The translations under genes and the position numbers were made by a program. Below the pieces are notes generated by a model. It made no database searches. It worked only from the letters and a program-made list of their open reading frames with translations, and was not told the origin of the DNA. Positions 1 through 14,126 of a stretch of DNA of 18,657 bases are shown piece by piece. Source of the stretch: Burkholderiaceae bacterium (lineage in GTDB: Bacteria; Pseudomonadota; Gammaproteobacteria; Burkholderiales; Burkholderiaceae); the NCBI GenBank assembly GCA_017997515.1, contig JAGOEY010000005.1, positions 7,730 to 26,386 on the forward strand, written 5' to 3'. Every line of letters starts with the position of its first letter. Within the stretch, counting starts at the first letter, position 1.

Positions 1-21
1 TGTGTGCGGTTTGTTCCAGCA

Positions 22-112
22 GACACCGCGGAACCGGCTTTGCCGGGCCGCTGGTGGAGCCCCCTGCAAGGGGGTTGGCGTTTACACGCAGTGAAAAGCC
101 TGGGGGTGTGCC
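22..112 (-). repeat. Hairpin-rich intergenic repeat, copy 1, downstream of rpoC
   Basis: This sequence follows the rpoC stop codon and contains two obvious inverted repeats: CCCCCT/AGGGGG (60-65 and 69-74, loop of 3) and CCGGC/GCCGG (34-38 and 42-46, loop TTT). A related sequence lies at 15943-16018 between trpD and trpC. Over the 35-base block 30-64 the two copies agree at 29 positions by hand count, and both have a GGGGGTGT motif on the plus strand next to the stop codon of the preceding minus-strand gene. Neither hairpin is followed by a T-run on the minus strand, so a classical intrinsic terminator is not shown. A role in 3'-end formation or mRNA stability is inference. I see no gene in bases 1-112. 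Confidence 0.65.
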
Positions 113-3100
113 TTATTCCGAAGCGGCAGTGGTCTGGTAGTCGGAGACTTCCGGGCTGCCTGCCAGGTCCAGCGCTTCGGCTTCGGCGATGGCGCGGCGC
201 TCTGCGTCGTCCATTTCGTCCTTGACCTTGCGTGCCTGGTGGTAGGCCATGCCGGTACCGGCCGGGATCAGACGGCCCACGATCACGTTTTCCTTCAGGC
301 CGCGCAGCTCGTCGCGTTTGCCCATGATGGCGGCTTCGGTCAGCACACGCGTTGTTTCCTGGAAGGAAGCGGCAGAGATGAACGAGTCGGTGGACAGCGA
401 TGCCTTGGTGATACCCAGCAACAGGTTGCTGAAGGTGGCAGGTGTCTTGCCATCGGCGCGCAGGGCGTCGTTGGTGTTGAGCATTTCAGAACGCTCAACC
501 TGCTCACCCGCGATGTAACGCGAGTCACCCGAGTTCTCGACCACCACACGGCGCAGCATCTGGCGAACAATCACTTCGATGTGTTTGTCGTTGATCTTCA
601 CGCCCTGCAGACGGTACACGTCCTGCACTTCGTCCACGATGTAACGTGCCAGCTCTTCCATGCCCAGCAGGCGCAGGATGTCTTGGGGATCGGCCGGGCC
701 GTCCACAATCGACTCGCCCTTGTTGACCACCTGGCCTTCGTGCACCAGGATGTTCTTTTCCTTGGGGATCAGTTCATCCCAGACCTTGCCTTCAGGGTCG
801 GTGATCTGCAAGCGGACCTTGCCCTTGGTTTCCTTGCCGAACGACACGGTACCGGTCATTTCGGCCAGCATGCCCTTGTCCTTCGGCGTACGGGCTTCGA
901 ACAGTTCGGCCACACGGGGCAAACCGCCGGTAATGTCGCGGGTCTTCTGGCCTTCGACCGGAATACGCGCCAGCACTTCGCCGGGGCCCACGTCCTGGCC
1001 GTCACGCACCTGGATCAGCGCGCCGACCTGGAAGCCGATGGTCACCGAGTGGTCGGTGCCAGGGATCTTCACTTCGTTGCCCTGGGCATCGATCAGCTTG
1101 ACCTGCGGACGCACGACCTTGGCAGCGCCACGGCGCTTGGGGTCGATCACGACGAGCGTGGACAAACCGGTCACATCGTCCACCTGGCGTGCCACGGTGA
1201 GGCCTTCTTCCACATTCTCGAACTGCGCCTTGCCGGCGAATTCGGTAATGATCGGACGGGTCAGCGGGTCCCAGTTAGCGAGGATCGTGCCGGCCTTGAT
1301 GGTCTGGTCGGCCTTCACGGTCAGCGTGGCACCGTAAGGCACCTTGTGGCGTTCACGCTCGCGGCCGTGTTCGTCATGGATGACGATTTCACCGGAACGG
1401 GCAATCACCACCAGCTCACCCTTGGTGTTGCTGACGTAACGCATCGTGGCGTTGAAGCCGATGATGCCGTTCGACTTGGCTTCCACGCTGGAGGCCACCG
1501 CCGCACGCGACGCTGCACCACCAATGTGGAAGGTACGCATGGTCAGCTGGGTACCGGGTTCACCGATGGACTGGGCAGCGATCACACCAACGGCTTCGCC
1601 GCCGTTGATCAGGCCACCACGGCCCAAGTCGCGGCCGTAACACATGGCGCACAGACCGAAGCGGGTTTCGCAGGTCAGTGCGGTACGCACCTTGACTTCG
1701 TCCACACCGGCGAGTTCGAGCTCGTCGATCAGGTCTTCGTCCAGCATGGTGCCAGCGGATGCCAGCACGGCGCGGTTTTCAGGGTGCAGCACGTCTTCAG
1801 CCACCGTGCGGCCCAGTACGCGGTCGCGCAGGGACTCGATAACTTCACCACCCTCCACAATGGCGCGCATCAGCGAACCATTGGTGGTGGCGCAGTCGAG
1901 TTCGGTCACAACCAAGTCTTGCGTCACGTCGACCAGACGGCGTGTCAGGTAACCGGAGTTGGCGGTTTTCAGCGCCGTGTCGGCCAGACCCTTACGCGCA
2001 CCGTGGGTGGAGATGAAGTATTCCAGCACGTTCAGACCATCACGGAAGTTCGCCTGGATCGGCGTCTCGATGATGGAGCCGTCGGGCTTGGCCATCAGGC
2101 CCCGCATACCGGCCAGCTGGCGAATCTGCGCGGCAGAACCGCGCGCGCCCGAGTCGGCCATCATGTAGATGGAGTTGAACGACTCTTGCTCGACTTCATT
2201 GCCATGGCGGTCGATGGTGCGTTCCTTGGCCAGTTGGGCCATCATCACCTTCGACACTTCGTCGCCGGCCTTGCCCCAAATGTCCACCACCTTGTTGTAG
2301 CGTTCACCGGCGGTGACCAGACCCGAGGAGTACTGCTGGGCGATTTCCTTGACCTCTTTTTCAGCACGGTCCAGGATGCCTGGCTTTTCCTTGGGCACCA
2401 GCATGTCGTCCACGCAGATCGAGATGCCGGACTTGGTTGCCAGGCGGAAACCGTTTTGCAGCAGCTTGTCGGCAAACACCACGGTCTCTTTCAGACCACA
2501 CTTGCGGAACGAGACGTTGATGAGCTTGGAAATTTCCTTCTTCTTCAGCGCCTTGTTGATGTTGCTGAAAGGCAGGCCCTTGGGCAGGATTTCAGACAGC
2601 AGCGCACGGCCGGCGGTGGTTTCCCACAGCTTGGTCGAAGGCACCAGTTCGCCGGTGGCCTTGTCCTTGGTCCATTCGGTCAGACGCACGTTGATGCGGG
2701 CGGTCAGTTCGACCTCACCCGCGTCGAGTGCGCGCTGCACTTCGCCGGTGTCGGAGAAGATCAAGCCTTCACCCTTGCCGTTGATGCGGTCGCGGGTCGT
2801 GTAGTACAGACCCAGCACCACGTCTTGCGACGGCACGATGGAGGGTTCACCGTTGGCGGGGAACAGGATGTTGTTCGAGGCCAGCATCAGTGTGCGGGCT
2901 TCAACCTGTGCCTCGACCGACAGCGGGACGTGCACAGCCATCTGGTCACCGTCGAAGTCGGCGTTGAATGCCGCGCAGACGAGGGGGTGCAGCTGGATGG
3001 CCTTGCCTTCGATCAGGATGGGCTCGAACGCCTGGATGCCCAAACGGTGCAGCGTAGGCGCACGGTTCAGCATCACGGGGTGTTCCTTGATGACCTCTTC

Positions 3101-4330
3101 CAGGATGTCCCACACGACGGGCGTGCCGGATTCGACTTCCTTCTTGGCGGCCTTGATCGTTGTCGCGATGCCCATGGCTTCGAGGCGCGAGAAGATGAAA
3201 GGCTTGAACAGTTCCAGCGCCATCAGCTTGGGCAGACCACACTGGTGCAGCTTGAGTGTTGGGCCCACGGTAATCACGGAACGGCCAGAGTAGTCGACGC
3301 GTTTACCCAGCAAGTTCTGGCGGAAACGGCCGGACTTGCCCTTGATCATGTCGGCCAGCGACTTCAGCGCGCGCTTGTTGGCGCCCGTCATGGCCTTGCC
3401 ACGGCGACCGTTGTCCAGCAGCGAGTCAACCGCTTCCTGCAGCATGCGCTTTTCATTGCGTGCAATGATTTCTGGCGCTTTCAGCTCCAGCAGGCGGCGC
3501 AAACGGCTGTTGCGGTTGATGACGCGGCGGTACAGGTCGTTCAGGTCCGATGTCGCGAAACGGCCACCGTCCAGTGGCACCAGAGGACGCAGATCCGGTG
3601 GCAGCACAGGCAGCACTTCCAGCACCATCCACTCGGGCTTGATGCCGGACTTCTTGAAGGCTTCCAGCACCTTCAGGCGCTTGGCGTTCTTCTTGACCTT
3701 GACTTCGGAGCCCGTCAGGTCACCGCGCAGGCGTTCGATTTCACCTTCGATGTCGATGGCTTCGAGCAGGTCCTTGATACCTTCCGCGCCCATCTTCGCG
3801 ATGAATTCGTCGCCGTATTCCTTGAACTTGGCGTCGAAGTCGTCTTCGGACATGATGTCGCGCTTTTTCAGCGGGGTCATGCCGGGATCGGTGATGACGT
3901 ACGCTTCAAAGTACAACACACGTTCGATGTCGCGCAGCGTCATGTCGAGCACCAGGCCCAGACGCGAAGGCAGCGACTTCAGGAACCAGATGTGGGCGCA
4001 CGGTGCGGCCAGATCGATGTGGCCCATGCGTTCACGGCGAACCTTGGTCTGTGTGACTTCAACGCCGCACTTCTCGCAGATCACACCACGGTGCTTCAAG
4101 CGCTTGTACTTGCCGCACAGGCACTCGTAGTCCTTGATGGGGCCAAAAATCTTGGCGCAGAACAAACCATCACGCTCAGGCTTGAACGTGCGGTAGTTGA
4201 TGGTTTCGGGCTTCTTCACTTCGCCGAAAGACCACGAGCGGATCTTTTCGGGCGAAGCCATGCCGATCTTGATGGCATCGAAATGCTCATCCGGCGTGAA
4301 TTGCTTGAACAGGTCGAGTAATGATTTCAT
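113..4330 (-). CDS. rpoC: DNA-directed RNA polymerase subunit beta'
   Basis: Encodes the 1405-residue beta' subunit, which with beta forms the catalytic cleft of RNA polymerase. Visible landmarks are the N-terminal zinc finger (Cys70, Cys72, Cys85, Cys88) and the active-site NADFDGD motif at 456-462, whose Asp458, Asp460 and Asp462 bind the catalytic magnesium. The second zinc site lies further on, with a [11 protein letters not shown] segment. Length is close to the E. coli protein (1407). The ATG is preceded by AGGAAAGAG and lies 20 nt after the rpoB stop, so the two genes are clearly cotranscribed. Codons 4 to about 1364 contain no TTA, CTA or TCA, which leaves the antisense strand open. 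No truncation or frameshift is seen. Confidence 0.99.
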   Translation of the reverse strand: MKSLLDLFKQFTPDEHFDAIKIGMASPEKIRSWSFGEVKKPETINYRTFKPERDGLFCAKIFGPIKDYECLCGKYKRLKHRGVICEKCGVEVTQTKVRRERMGHIDLAAPCAHIWFLKSLPSRLGLVLDMTLRDIERVLYFEAYVITDPGMTPLKKRDIMSEDDFDAKFKEYGDEFIAKMGAEGIKDLLEAIDIEGEIERLRGDLTGSEVKVKKNAKRLKVLEAFKKSGIKPEWMVLEVLPVLPPDLRPLVPLDGGRFATSDLNDLYRRVINRNSRLRRLLELKAPEIIARNEKRMLQEAVDSLLDNGRRGKAMTGANKRALKSLADMIKGKSGRFRQNLLGKRVDYSGRSVITVGPTLKLHQCGLPKLMALELFKPFIFSRLEAMGIATTIKAAKKEVESGTPVVWDILEEVIKEHPVMLNRAPTLHRLGIQAFEPILIEGKAIQLHPLVCAAFNADFDGDQMAVHVPLSVEAQVEARTLMLASNNILFPANGEPSIVPSQDVVLGLYYTTRDRINGKGEGLIFSDTGEVQRALDAGEVELTARINVRLTEWTKDKATGELVPSTKLWETTAGRALLSEILPKGLPFSNINKALKKKEISKLINVSFRKCGLKETVVFADKLLQNGFRLATKSGISICVDDMLVPKEKPGILDRAEKEVKEIAQQYSSGLVTAGERYNKVVDIWGKAGDEVSKVMMAQLAKERTIDRHGNEVEQESFNSIYMMADSGARGSAAQIRQLAGMRGLMAKPDGSIIETPIQANFRDGLNVLEYFISTHGARKGLADTALKTANSGYLTRRLVDVTQDLVVTELDCATTNGSLMRAIVEGGEVIESLRDRVLGRTVAEDVLHPENRAVLASAGTMLDEDLIDELELAGVDEVKVRTALTCETRFGLCAMCYGRDLGRGGLINGGEAVGVIAAQSIGEPGTQLTMRTFHIGGAASRAAVASSVEAKSNGIIGFNATMRYVSNTKGELVVIARSGEIVIHDEHGRERERHKVPYGATLTVKADQTIKAGTILANWDPLTRPIITEFAGKAQFENVEEGLTVARQVDDVTGLSTLVVIDPKRRGAAKVVRPQVKLIDAQGNEVKIPGTDHSVTIGFQVGALIQVRDGQDVGPGEVLARIPVEGQKTRDITGGLPRVAELFEARTPKDKGMLAEMTGTVSFGKETKGKVRLQITDPEGKVWDELIPKEKNILVHEGQVVNKGESIVDGPADPQDILRLLGMEELARYIVDEVQDVYRLQGVKINDKHIEVIVRQMLRRVVVENSGDSRYIAGEQVERSEMLNTNDALRADGKTPATFSNLLLGITKASLSTDSFISAASFQETTRVLTEAAIMGKRDELRGLKENVIVGRLIPAGTGMAYHQARKVKDEMDDAERRAIAEAEALDLAGSPEVSDYQTTAASE

Positions 4331-4350
4331 GTGACTCTTTCCTTTTCTGC

Positions 4351-8463
<4,113 letters not shown>

Positions 8464-8785
8464 GAGATCTCCGGGCAAAGACATGAGTCCTGGGTCTTCG
8501 ACGACTGACCCACCGTGTGGTACGGACAAAGTACACACAGCAGGCTTGGTGGTTGGCCACTACCAACCATGGCGGACGGTGATGCATTGCACATCACCCG
8601 AACCAAGGCATCTTCTTCTGTCGGGATCAGAAGACACTTGAAAGTCGGCTTTTTGCGTTTCCCATCGACTTACTGGTCTTTGGGAAACCGGCAAAGCCGG
8701 TTTTCAGGTGCGCTCTGTGCCGCTTTCCATAAGCGGCAAAAGGCTGGGGACCTTTCGGACACCCCAGCCCTGAGACAAGCGTCGA
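8464..8785 (-). promoter_or_regulatory. rplL-rpoB spacer with multiple hairpins
   Basis: This 322-nt spacer holds no gene but several short inverted repeats: 8742-8749/8762-8769, 8719-8725/8731-8737 (GCCGCTT/AAGCGGC), 8685-8692/8696-8703 (AAACCGGC/GCCGGTTT), 8614-8620/8628-8634 (TCTTCTG/CAGAAGA), 8578-8584/8592-8598 (GGTGATG/CATCACC) and 8550-8556/8563-8569 (TGGTTGG/CCAACCA). In E. coli the same spacer carries an attenuator and an RNase III processing site that set the ratio of ribosomal proteins to polymerase. The hairpins are seen directly; the equivalent function here is inferred from position. Confidence 0.6.
8736..8769 (-). terminator. Putative attenuator/partial terminator after rplL
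   Basis: On the minus strand a perfect 8-bp stem GGCTGGGG/CCCCAGCC (8762-8769 with 8742-8749) is followed directly by TTTTG. It starts 16 nt after the rplL stop. The T-run is short, which fits partial rather than complete termination, so that some polymerase continues into rpoB. This matches the location of the known rplL-rpoB attenuator in enterobacteria. Strength cannot be judged without a folding calculation or transcript data. Confidence 0.6.
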
Positions 8786-9163
8786 TTACTTGAGTTCGAC
8801 CTTGGCGCCAGCTTCTTCCAGCTTCTTCTTGGCAGCGTCTGCGTCGGCCTTGGACACGGCTTCCTTGACGTTCTTTGGAGCGCCGTCCACCAGGTCCTTG
8901 GCTTCTTTCAGGCCCAGACCGGTGATTTCGCGCACGGCCTTGATGACCGACACCTTGTTCGCGCCAGCTTCGAGCAGCACGACGTTGAATTCGGTCTTCT
9001 CTTCAGCAGCAGCAGCACCGCCGCCAGCGCCGCCAGCAGCGGGGGCAGCCATAGCAGCTGCGCTCACGCCAAATTTCTCTTCGATGGCTTTCACCAGTTC
9101 GTTGAGTTCCAGAACAGTCATGCTGTCCAGCGAGGTCAAAAATGCGTCTTTATCGAATGCCAT
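8786..9163 (-). CDS. rplL: 50S ribosomal protein L7/L12
   Basis: Encodes the 125-residue stalk protein L7/L12, present in multiple copies on the ribosome, where it recruits translational GTPases. The N-terminal dimerisation helix region (residues 1-35), the Ala/Gly-rich hinge (about 37-53, [19 protein letters not shown]) and the C-terminal factor-binding domain with [16 protein letters not shown] are all visible. The ATG is preceded by AGGAAAACC. It lies 39 nt after rplJ, in the usual L10-L12 order, and is followed by an attenuator-like hairpin. Confidence 0.98.
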   Translation of the reverse strand: MAFDKDAFLTSLDSMTVLELNELVKAIEEKFGVSAAAMAAPAAGGAGGGAAAAEEKTEFNVVLLEAGANKVSVIKAVREITGLGLKEAKDLVDGAPKNVKEAVSKADADAAKKKLEEAGAKVELK

Positions 9164-9202
9164 TTTGGTTTTCCTAAATATGTTGGTTTAAAGCTGCGCT
9201 GT

Positions 9203-9730
9203 TCAAGCGGCAACTGCTTCGGCTGCCGGTTCTTCGGCAGCACCTTCGCCACGCTTTGCCGCGAGCGCGCCCAGCACAACGGCCGTACGCGAAATCGGGG
9301 ACATCAGCAAGCCACACAGCTGGGCCAGCAACACTTCCTTGGATGGGATGTTGGCCAATTGCTTCACGCCGTTCACGTCCAGAGCTTTTCCGCCGAACGC
9401 ACCTGCACGAATCACCAACTTGTCGTTGGTTTTCGCGAAGTCGGCCACCACCTTGGCGGCAGCCACTGCGTCTTCAGAGAAGCCATAGATCAGAGGACCG
9501 GTCATCTGGTCGGCCACAACTTCAAAAGCGCTACCAGCCACGGCACGGCGGGCCAGGGTGTTCTTCAGAACACTCAGGCTTACACCTTTGCTGCGTGCAT
9601 CGTTGCGCAGTTTGGTCATGTCAGCGACCGTGATGCCGCGGTATTCCGCGATCACGAGCGTTTGAGCTTTAGCGGCGAGGCTGGTCACATCGGTAATGAC
9701 CGCTTCTTTCTCACTGCGATTCAGACTCAA
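9203..9730 (-). CDS. rplJ: 50S ribosomal protein L10
   Basis: Encodes the 175-residue protein L10, the base of the ribosomal stalk that binds L12 dimers through its C-terminal part and 23S rRNA through its N-terminal domain. The start is TTG at 9728-9730, giving [19 protein letters not shown], the expected N-terminus of the family, with a well placed GGAG (GGAGTAGACC) just upstream; no in-frame ATG fits as well. The gene follows a 259-nt leader that shows nested base pairing suited to L10 autoregulation. It ends in an Ala/Glu-rich tail typical for the protein. Confidence 0.97.
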   Translation of the reverse strand: MSLNRSEKEAVITDVTSLAAKAQTLVIAEYRGITVADMTKLRNDARSKGVSLSVLKNTLARRAVAGSAFEVVADQMTGPLIYGFSEDAVAAAKVVADFAKTNDKLVIRAGAFGGKALDVNGVKQLANIPSKEVLLAQLCGLLMSPISRTAVVLGALAAKRGEGAAEEPAAEAVAA

Positions 9731-9835
9731 GGTCTACTCCTTCATTTGTGCGGTCCGGCTTGACGCCTTGTCCACACGCTCTTGTTGCAGCGACCAACTG
9801 TTCAGGAAAAATCCATCTGCAGCGGGATCGCCATC

Positions 9836-9898
9836 TGCGTTGGCCCATCTGTCAGACAACAAACGGATTAAGTACAGATTGGTCTGCACACCAACGGT
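9836..9898 (-). promoter_or_regulatory. Putative L10 (rplJ) leader binding structure
   Basis: In the rplA-rplJ leader, an outer stem CGTTGG/CCAACG (9891-9896 with 9838-9843) encloses an inner stem ATCTGT/ACAGAT (9874-9879 with 9847-9852), separated by an asymmetric internal loop (11 nt on one side, 3 on the other). In many bacteria L10 or the L10-L12 complex binds a bent, internal-loop-containing structure in this leader and represses its own operon. The pairing is read directly; assigning it to L10 rests on its position and shape. Confidence 0.5.
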
Positions 9899-9910
9899 CT
9901 TGGATGGCCT

Positions 9911-9941
9911 GCGGTGGTAGGAGTTTTACCTCCACCACCGC
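9911..9941 (-). other. Bulged hairpin in the rplJ leader
   Basis: GCGGTGGT plus GGAG pairs with CTCCACCACCGC, giving a 12-bp stem interrupted by one bulged A, with a short A/T-rich loop. It lies between the rplA stop and the putative L10 site. Neither strand has a following T-run, so it is more likely a structural or processing element than a terminator. Confidence 0.5.
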
Positions 9942-9953
9942 AGCCCACCACAC

Positions 9954-9985
9954 TGGGTGCCACACAATGTGGCACCCAATTTTTT
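9954..9985 (+). terminator. Terminator-like hairpin facing the plus strand
   Basis: A perfect 11-bp stem TGGGTGCCACA/TGTGGCACCCA (9954-9964 and 9968-9978) with a 3-nt loop is followed on the plus strand by ATTTTTTGC. That is the shape of an intrinsic terminator for transcripts running against all the genes here. On the minus strand the same stem forms just after the rplA stop, but is preceded by an A-run and has no T-run after it, so it could instead be a processing or stabilising hairpin in the operon mRNA. Confidence 0.55.
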
Positions 9986-9989
9986 GCAA

Positions 9990-10685
9990 TTACGCTGCGA
10001 TGGTTTGTGTGTCCACGCGGACACCAATACCCATCGTGGACGAAACTGCCACCTTCTTCAGGTAAACACCCTTGCTGGAAGCAGGCTTGGCCTTGACCAA
10101 CGCATCCACCAGTGCAGCCAGGTTGCCCTGCAGCTTGTCGGACTCGAACGAACGCAGACCGATGGTGCCGTGCACGATACCGGCCTTGTCGACACGGAAT
10201 TGCACTTGGCCAGCCTTGGCGTTCTTCACAGCGGTTGCGACGTCTGGCGTCACGGTGCCCACCTTGGGGTTAGGCATCATGCCGCGTGGGCCGAGGATCT
10301 GGCCCAGTGCACCCACGACACGCATGGCGTCAGGGGCAGCGATCACGACATCGAAAGGCATGTCACCGGCCTTGACCATCGCGGCCAGGTCGTCCATACC
10401 CACGATGTCAGCGCCAGCAGCCTTGGCTTCTTCCGCCTTGGCACCTTGTGCGAACACTGCGACACGCTTGGTCTTGCCAGTGCCATTGGGCAGCACAACG
10501 GCGCCACGCACGACCTGGTCAGACTTCTTTGCATCAATGCCGAGCTGAACAGCCACGTCGATGGACTCATCGAACTTGGCAGTTGCAGCTTCCTTGACCA
10601 GCGCCAGAGCGTCGGCCAATGCGTACAACTTGGTGGTTTCGACTTTGCCTTGCAGGGCTTTTTGTTTTTTCGTGAGCTTGGCCAT
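9990..10685 (-). CDS. rplA: 50S ribosomal protein L1
   Basis: Encodes the 231-residue protein L1, which binds 23S rRNA at the mobile L1 stalk and in E. coli represses the rplK-rplA mRNA. The conserved segment with [18 protein letters not shown] sequence (here [19 protein letters not shown]) is clear. The ATG follows the rplK stop codon with no spacing, so its ribosome binding site (GGAGGGC) lies inside the end of rplK and the two genes are probably translationally coupled. Length is normal for the family. Confidence 0.98.
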   Translation of the reverse strand: MAKLTKKQKALQGKVETTKLYALADALALVKEAATAKFDESIDVAVQLGIDAKKSDQVVRGAVVLPNGTGKTKRVAVFAQGAKAEEAKAAGADIVGMDDLAAMVKAGDMPFDVVIAAPDAMRVVGALGQILGPRGMMPNPKVGTVTPDVATAVKNAKAGQVQFRVDKAGIVHGTIGLRSFESDKLQGNLAALVDALVKAKPASSKGVYLKKVAVSSTMGIGVRVDTQTIAA

Positions 10686-11117
10686 TTAGATGCCCTCCAC
10701 ATTCACGCCCATCGAACGGGCAGAACCAGCCAAAGTACGAATGGCAGCGTCGATACTGGCGGCATTCATGTCCTTGAACTTGGTCTTGGCGATTTCTTCC
10801 AGCTGTTCGCGGGTGATCTTGCCAACCTTGTCGGTGTGTGGACGGGCAGAACCCTTGTCCAGCTTGATAGCCTTCTTGATCAAGGTCGTCGCTGGTGCGG
10901 TCTTGATGATGAAGGTGAAGCTCTTGTCTGCATAAGCCGTGATAACGACAGGCAGTGGCAGACCTGGCTCGACACCTTGGGTCTGGGCGTTAAACGCCTT
11001 GCAGAACTCCATGATGTTGAGGCCACGTTGACCCAGTGCTGGGCCGATAGGGGGGGATGGGTTGGCCTTGCCTGCTGGGACTTGCAGCTTGACAAAACCG
11101 ACGATTTTTTTCGCCAT
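10686..11117 (-). CDS. rplK: 50S ribosomal protein L11
   Basis: Encodes the 143-residue protein L11 of the GTPase-associated centre, which also takes part in RelA activation during amino acid starvation. The N-terminal domain shows the proline-rich [19 protein letters not shown] segment, the thiostrepton-binding region of the family, and the C-terminal RNA-binding domain ends in GTARSMG-like sequence ([13 protein letters not shown]). The ATG is preceded by AAGGAG. It is followed without a gap by rplA. Confidence 0.98.
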   Translation of the reverse strand: MAKKIVGFVKLQVPAGKANPSPPIGPALGQRGLNIMEFCKAFNAQTQGVEPGLPLPVVITAYADKSFTFIIKTAPATTLIKKAIKLDKGSARPHTDKVGKITREQLEEIAKTKFKDMNAASIDAAIRTLAGSARSMGVNVEGI

Positions 11118-11130
11118 TTGTTTACTCCTT

Positions 11131-11187
11131 GCGGGTGGTAACGCCGAACTGCTGCACCACGCAACACCTCTGGCTCCCCGGGGTTAA
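11131..11187 (-). promoter_or_regulatory. Putative L1-binding site in the rplK leader
   Basis: Just ahead of the rplK ribosome binding site the minus strand has GGGGAGCC followed by a stem GTGGT/ACCAC (11156-11160 with 11135-11139). In E. coli and other bacteria L1 represses translation by binding a leader site at this place that resembles its 23S rRNA target. The pairing is visible, but the match to the L1 consensus is from memory and only partial, so this is a weak call. Confidence 0.4.
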
Positions 11188-11203
11188 CGACTCTCTCTGA
11201 TCA

Positions 11204-11232
11204 GTTCATGCCGAGTCGAAAAAAGCATGAAC
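11204..11232 (-). other. Inverted repeat between nusG and rplK
   Basis: GTTCATGC (11204-11211) and GCATGAAC (11225-11232) form an 8-bp stem with a 13-nt loop that includes a T-run on the minus strand. It lies 28 nt after the nusG stop. No T-run follows the stem, so it is not a standard terminator; it may be a processing or partial attenuation signal separating nusG from the rplK leader. Confidence 0.45.
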
Positions 11233-11259
11233 CCAAATTTTCACAACAAACCTGAAAGA

Positions 11260-11862
11260 TCAGGTCTTCTCGATCTGGCTGAACTCCAGCTCAACCGGTG
11301 TCGAGCGGCCAAAAATCATGACCGACACACGCACCTTGCTCTTTTCGTAGTTGACCTCTTCGACCGAACCATTGAAGTCGGTGAAAGGGCCTTCCTTGAC
11401 ACGCACAAACTCACCCACAATAAATTCCACTTTGTGGCGTGGCTTGTCGGTGCCTTCTTGCATCTGGCTGACGATTTTTTGCACTTCGTCTTCGGAGATA
11501 GGTGCCGGGCGATTTTTCGCACCACCGACAAAACCCGTCACCTTGCTGGTGTGTTTCACCAAGTGCCACGTGTCGTCGTCCATCACCATCTCGACAAACA
11601 CATAACCGGGGAACAAACGGCGCTCGGTTGTCTTGCGCTGGCCGTTCTTGACCTCAACCACTTCTTCGGTCGGCACCAGGATGCGACCAAACTTGGTATC
11701 CATCCCGCTACGGGCGATACGTTCAACGATGTTGCGTTCAACCGCTTTTTCCATGCCCGAATAGGCATGCACGATGTACCAACGCAGATCGGGATTCACC
11801 GCCGGGGCTGGCGCAGCGGCGGGCGACACATCTGCATCGAAGTTTTCTACAGCATCGGTCAT
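11260..11862 (-). CDS. nusG: Transcription termination/antitermination protein NusG
   Basis: Encodes the 200-residue elongation factor NusG, which binds RNA polymerase, couples transcription to Rho and to the ribosome. The NGN domain (about residues 26-120) has [15 protein letters not shown] and FPGYVFVEM; the KOW domain (about 146-176) has [17 protein letters not shown]. The frame is open 21 codons further upstream, inside secE, but the ATG at 11862 has a GGAG upstream and overlaps the secE stop as TAATG, so it is the natural start. The first 25 residues are an acidic and Ala/Pro-rich extension. Confidence 0.97.
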   Translation of the reverse strand: MTDAVENFDADVSPAAAPAPAVNPDLRWYIVHAYSGMEKAVERNIVERIARSGMDTKFGRILVPTEEVVEVKNGQRKTTERRLFPGYVFVEMVMDDDTWHLVKHTSKVTGFVGGAKNRPAPISEDEVQKIVSQMQEGTDKPRHKVEFIVGEFVRVKEGPFTDFNGSVEEVNYEKSKVRVSVMIFGRSTPVELEFSQIEKT

Positions 11863-12245
11863 TATTTTCTCCAGCCCAGAATCAGGTCGTAGAACACCCA
11901 CTCGAGCGTCTTGTCTGTCAGCCACAGAAACAGCGCCATGACCACCACAAAAGCGAACACATACAAGGTGACCTGCGTCGCCTCTTTGCGCGTGGGCCAG
12001 ACCACCTTTTTGACTTCACGCCAGGCGTCACGCCCAAACGCAATCAGCTGGCGACCGGATTCGGAAGTGGTGAACACCGCCACCGCCGCCACCAGACACA
12101 CGATCAATGCACTCCACTGGGCCAGCGATCCACGCGACGACAGAAAATAGAAGGCCACCAAAGCGCCCAGCACCAAAGCACCCGCCGCAACGAGCTTTGC
12201 CTTGTCAGCGCCGGTGCTGACGGTTTCAACTTGCGAACTGGCCAT
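11862..12245 (-). CDS. secE: Preprotein translocase subunit SecE
   Basis: Encodes the 127-residue membrane subunit SecE, which clamps SecY in the SecYEG channel. Three hydrophobic segments are visible at about 18-36, 44-58 and 93-110, the three-span form known from E. coli, with the conserved amphipathic segment [13 protein letters not shown] at 77-89 before the last one. The ATG is preceded by AGGATAT. Its stop overlaps the nusG start by one base. It follows tRNA-Trp by about 150 nt. Confidence 0.96.
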   Translation of the reverse strand: MASSQVETVSTGADKAKLVAAGALVLGALVAFYFLSSRGSLAQWSALIVCLVAAVAVFTTSESGRQLIAFGRDAWREVKKVVWPTRKEATQVTLYVFAFVVVMALFLWLTDKTLEWVFYDLILGWRK

Positions 12246-12303
12246 AGTGGGCTATATCCTGCGTTTCAAAACTTCAAACCAATGGCACCCCTTGAGACGC
12301 CGA

Positions 12304-12330
12304 AGCCCACCAGGTCATGGTGGGCTTTTT
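12304..12330 (+). terminator. Terminator-like hairpin facing the plus strand, upstream of secE
   Basis: A perfect 9-bp stem AGCCCACCA/TGGTGGGCT (12304-12312 and 12318-12326) with a 5-nt loop is followed on the plus strand by TTTTG. On the minus strand, in the direction of the genes, only TTCGG follows. As written it would stop antisense transcripts leaving secE towards tuf; a weak bidirectional role at the tRNA-Trp/secE boundary cannot be excluded. Confidence 0.55.
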
Positions 12331-12396
12331 GCAGGCCTCTCAACCAGAGAAACCCGTCTATTCCGCTGTAGCTTTATCTACAAGCTGCCACAAAGG

Positions 12397-12472
12397 TGGC
12401 AGGGGCAGTAGGAATCGAACCTACAACCTTCGGTTTTGGAGACCGACGCTCTGCCAATTGAGCTATACCCCT
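12397..12472 (-). tRNA. trnW: tRNA-Trp (anticodon CCA)
   Basis: A complete cloverleaf: acceptor AGGGGTA pairs with TGCCCCT (one G-T pair), the D-arm contains AGCTCAATTGGCAGAGC, the anticodon stem TCGGT/ACCGA holds CTCCAAA with anticodon CCA, and the T-arm is GTAGG TTCGATT CCTAC. The discriminator is G and the 3' CCA is encoded. It starts 6 nt after the tuf stop, so it must be processed from the tuf transcript. Confidence 0.97.
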
Positions 12473-12478
12473 CCGGAA

Positions 12479-13669
<1,191 letters not shown>

Positions 13670-13742
13670 TTTTTCGACTCCGAAAAAAATCTAGATTGAT
13701 AAACAGAAACACGGCGCAACCACCGGGGACGCACCCGAAAAC

Positions 13743-13817
<75 letters not shown>

Positions 13818-13876
13818 ATGAAGCCTGTAAACAGACCCCTGAAAACTTATTTCACCAAAAAACCAACACGAACGCA

Positions 13877-13950
13877 TGGAGCGGGAGACGGGAATCGAAC
13901 CCGCGTCATTAGCTTGGAAGGCTAGGGTTCTACCATTGAACTACTCCCGC
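13877..13950 (-). tRNA. trnG: tRNA-Gly (anticodon TCC)
   Basis: Acceptor GCGGGAG pairs with CTCCCGC; the anticodon loop CTTCCAA gives anticodon TCC; the T-arm is GCGGG TTCGATT CCCGT. The discriminator is T and the CCA end is encoded. It is located between tRNA-Tyr and tRNA-Thr with short spacers on both sides, consistent with one polycistronic precursor. Confidence 0.97.
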
Positions 13951-14035
13951 ATCGGGTGAAATTCTCATCCGGTGCGAACTGCGCCCAGCCTTTTTAGACC
14001 TACGCAACGTTCACGCTCTGCCTGCAATTCGTCGC

Positions 14036-14121
14036 TGGTGGAGAGGGCTGGATTCGAACCAGCGTACTCGTAAGAGGGCAGATTTACAGTCTGCTGCCAT
14101 TAACCACTCGGCCACCTCTCC
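14036..14121 (-). tRNA. trnY: tRNA-Tyr (anticodon GTA)
   Basis: An 86-nt class II tRNA. Acceptor GGAGAGG pairs with CCTCTCC; the anticodon stem GCAGA/TCTGC holds CTGTAAA with anticodon GTA; a long variable arm follows; the T-arm is GCTGG TTCGAAT CCAGC. The discriminator is A and CCA is encoded. It is the first gene after the putative promoter of the tRNA-tuf unit. Confidence 0.97.
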
Positions 14122-14126
14122 AGCGA

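Noticed and set aside
239..4321. A 1360-codon open frame on the plus strand opposite rpoC
   Set aside because: It is the codon-aligned antisense of rpoC and open only because rpoC avoids TTA, CTA and TCA. It has no plausible ribosome binding site or recognisable domain, and its His/Gln/Val-rich composition is that of a mirror frame.
8464..8538. A 25-codon N-terminal extension of RpoB
   Set aside because: The extension is not related to known RpoB N-termini, and the internal ATG at 8463 has a good ribosome binding site and the family-typical start.
11863..11925. A 21-codon N-terminal extension of NusG reaching into secE
   Set aside because: It overlaps secE in another frame, while the ATG at 11862 couples to the secE stop and has its own ribosome binding site.
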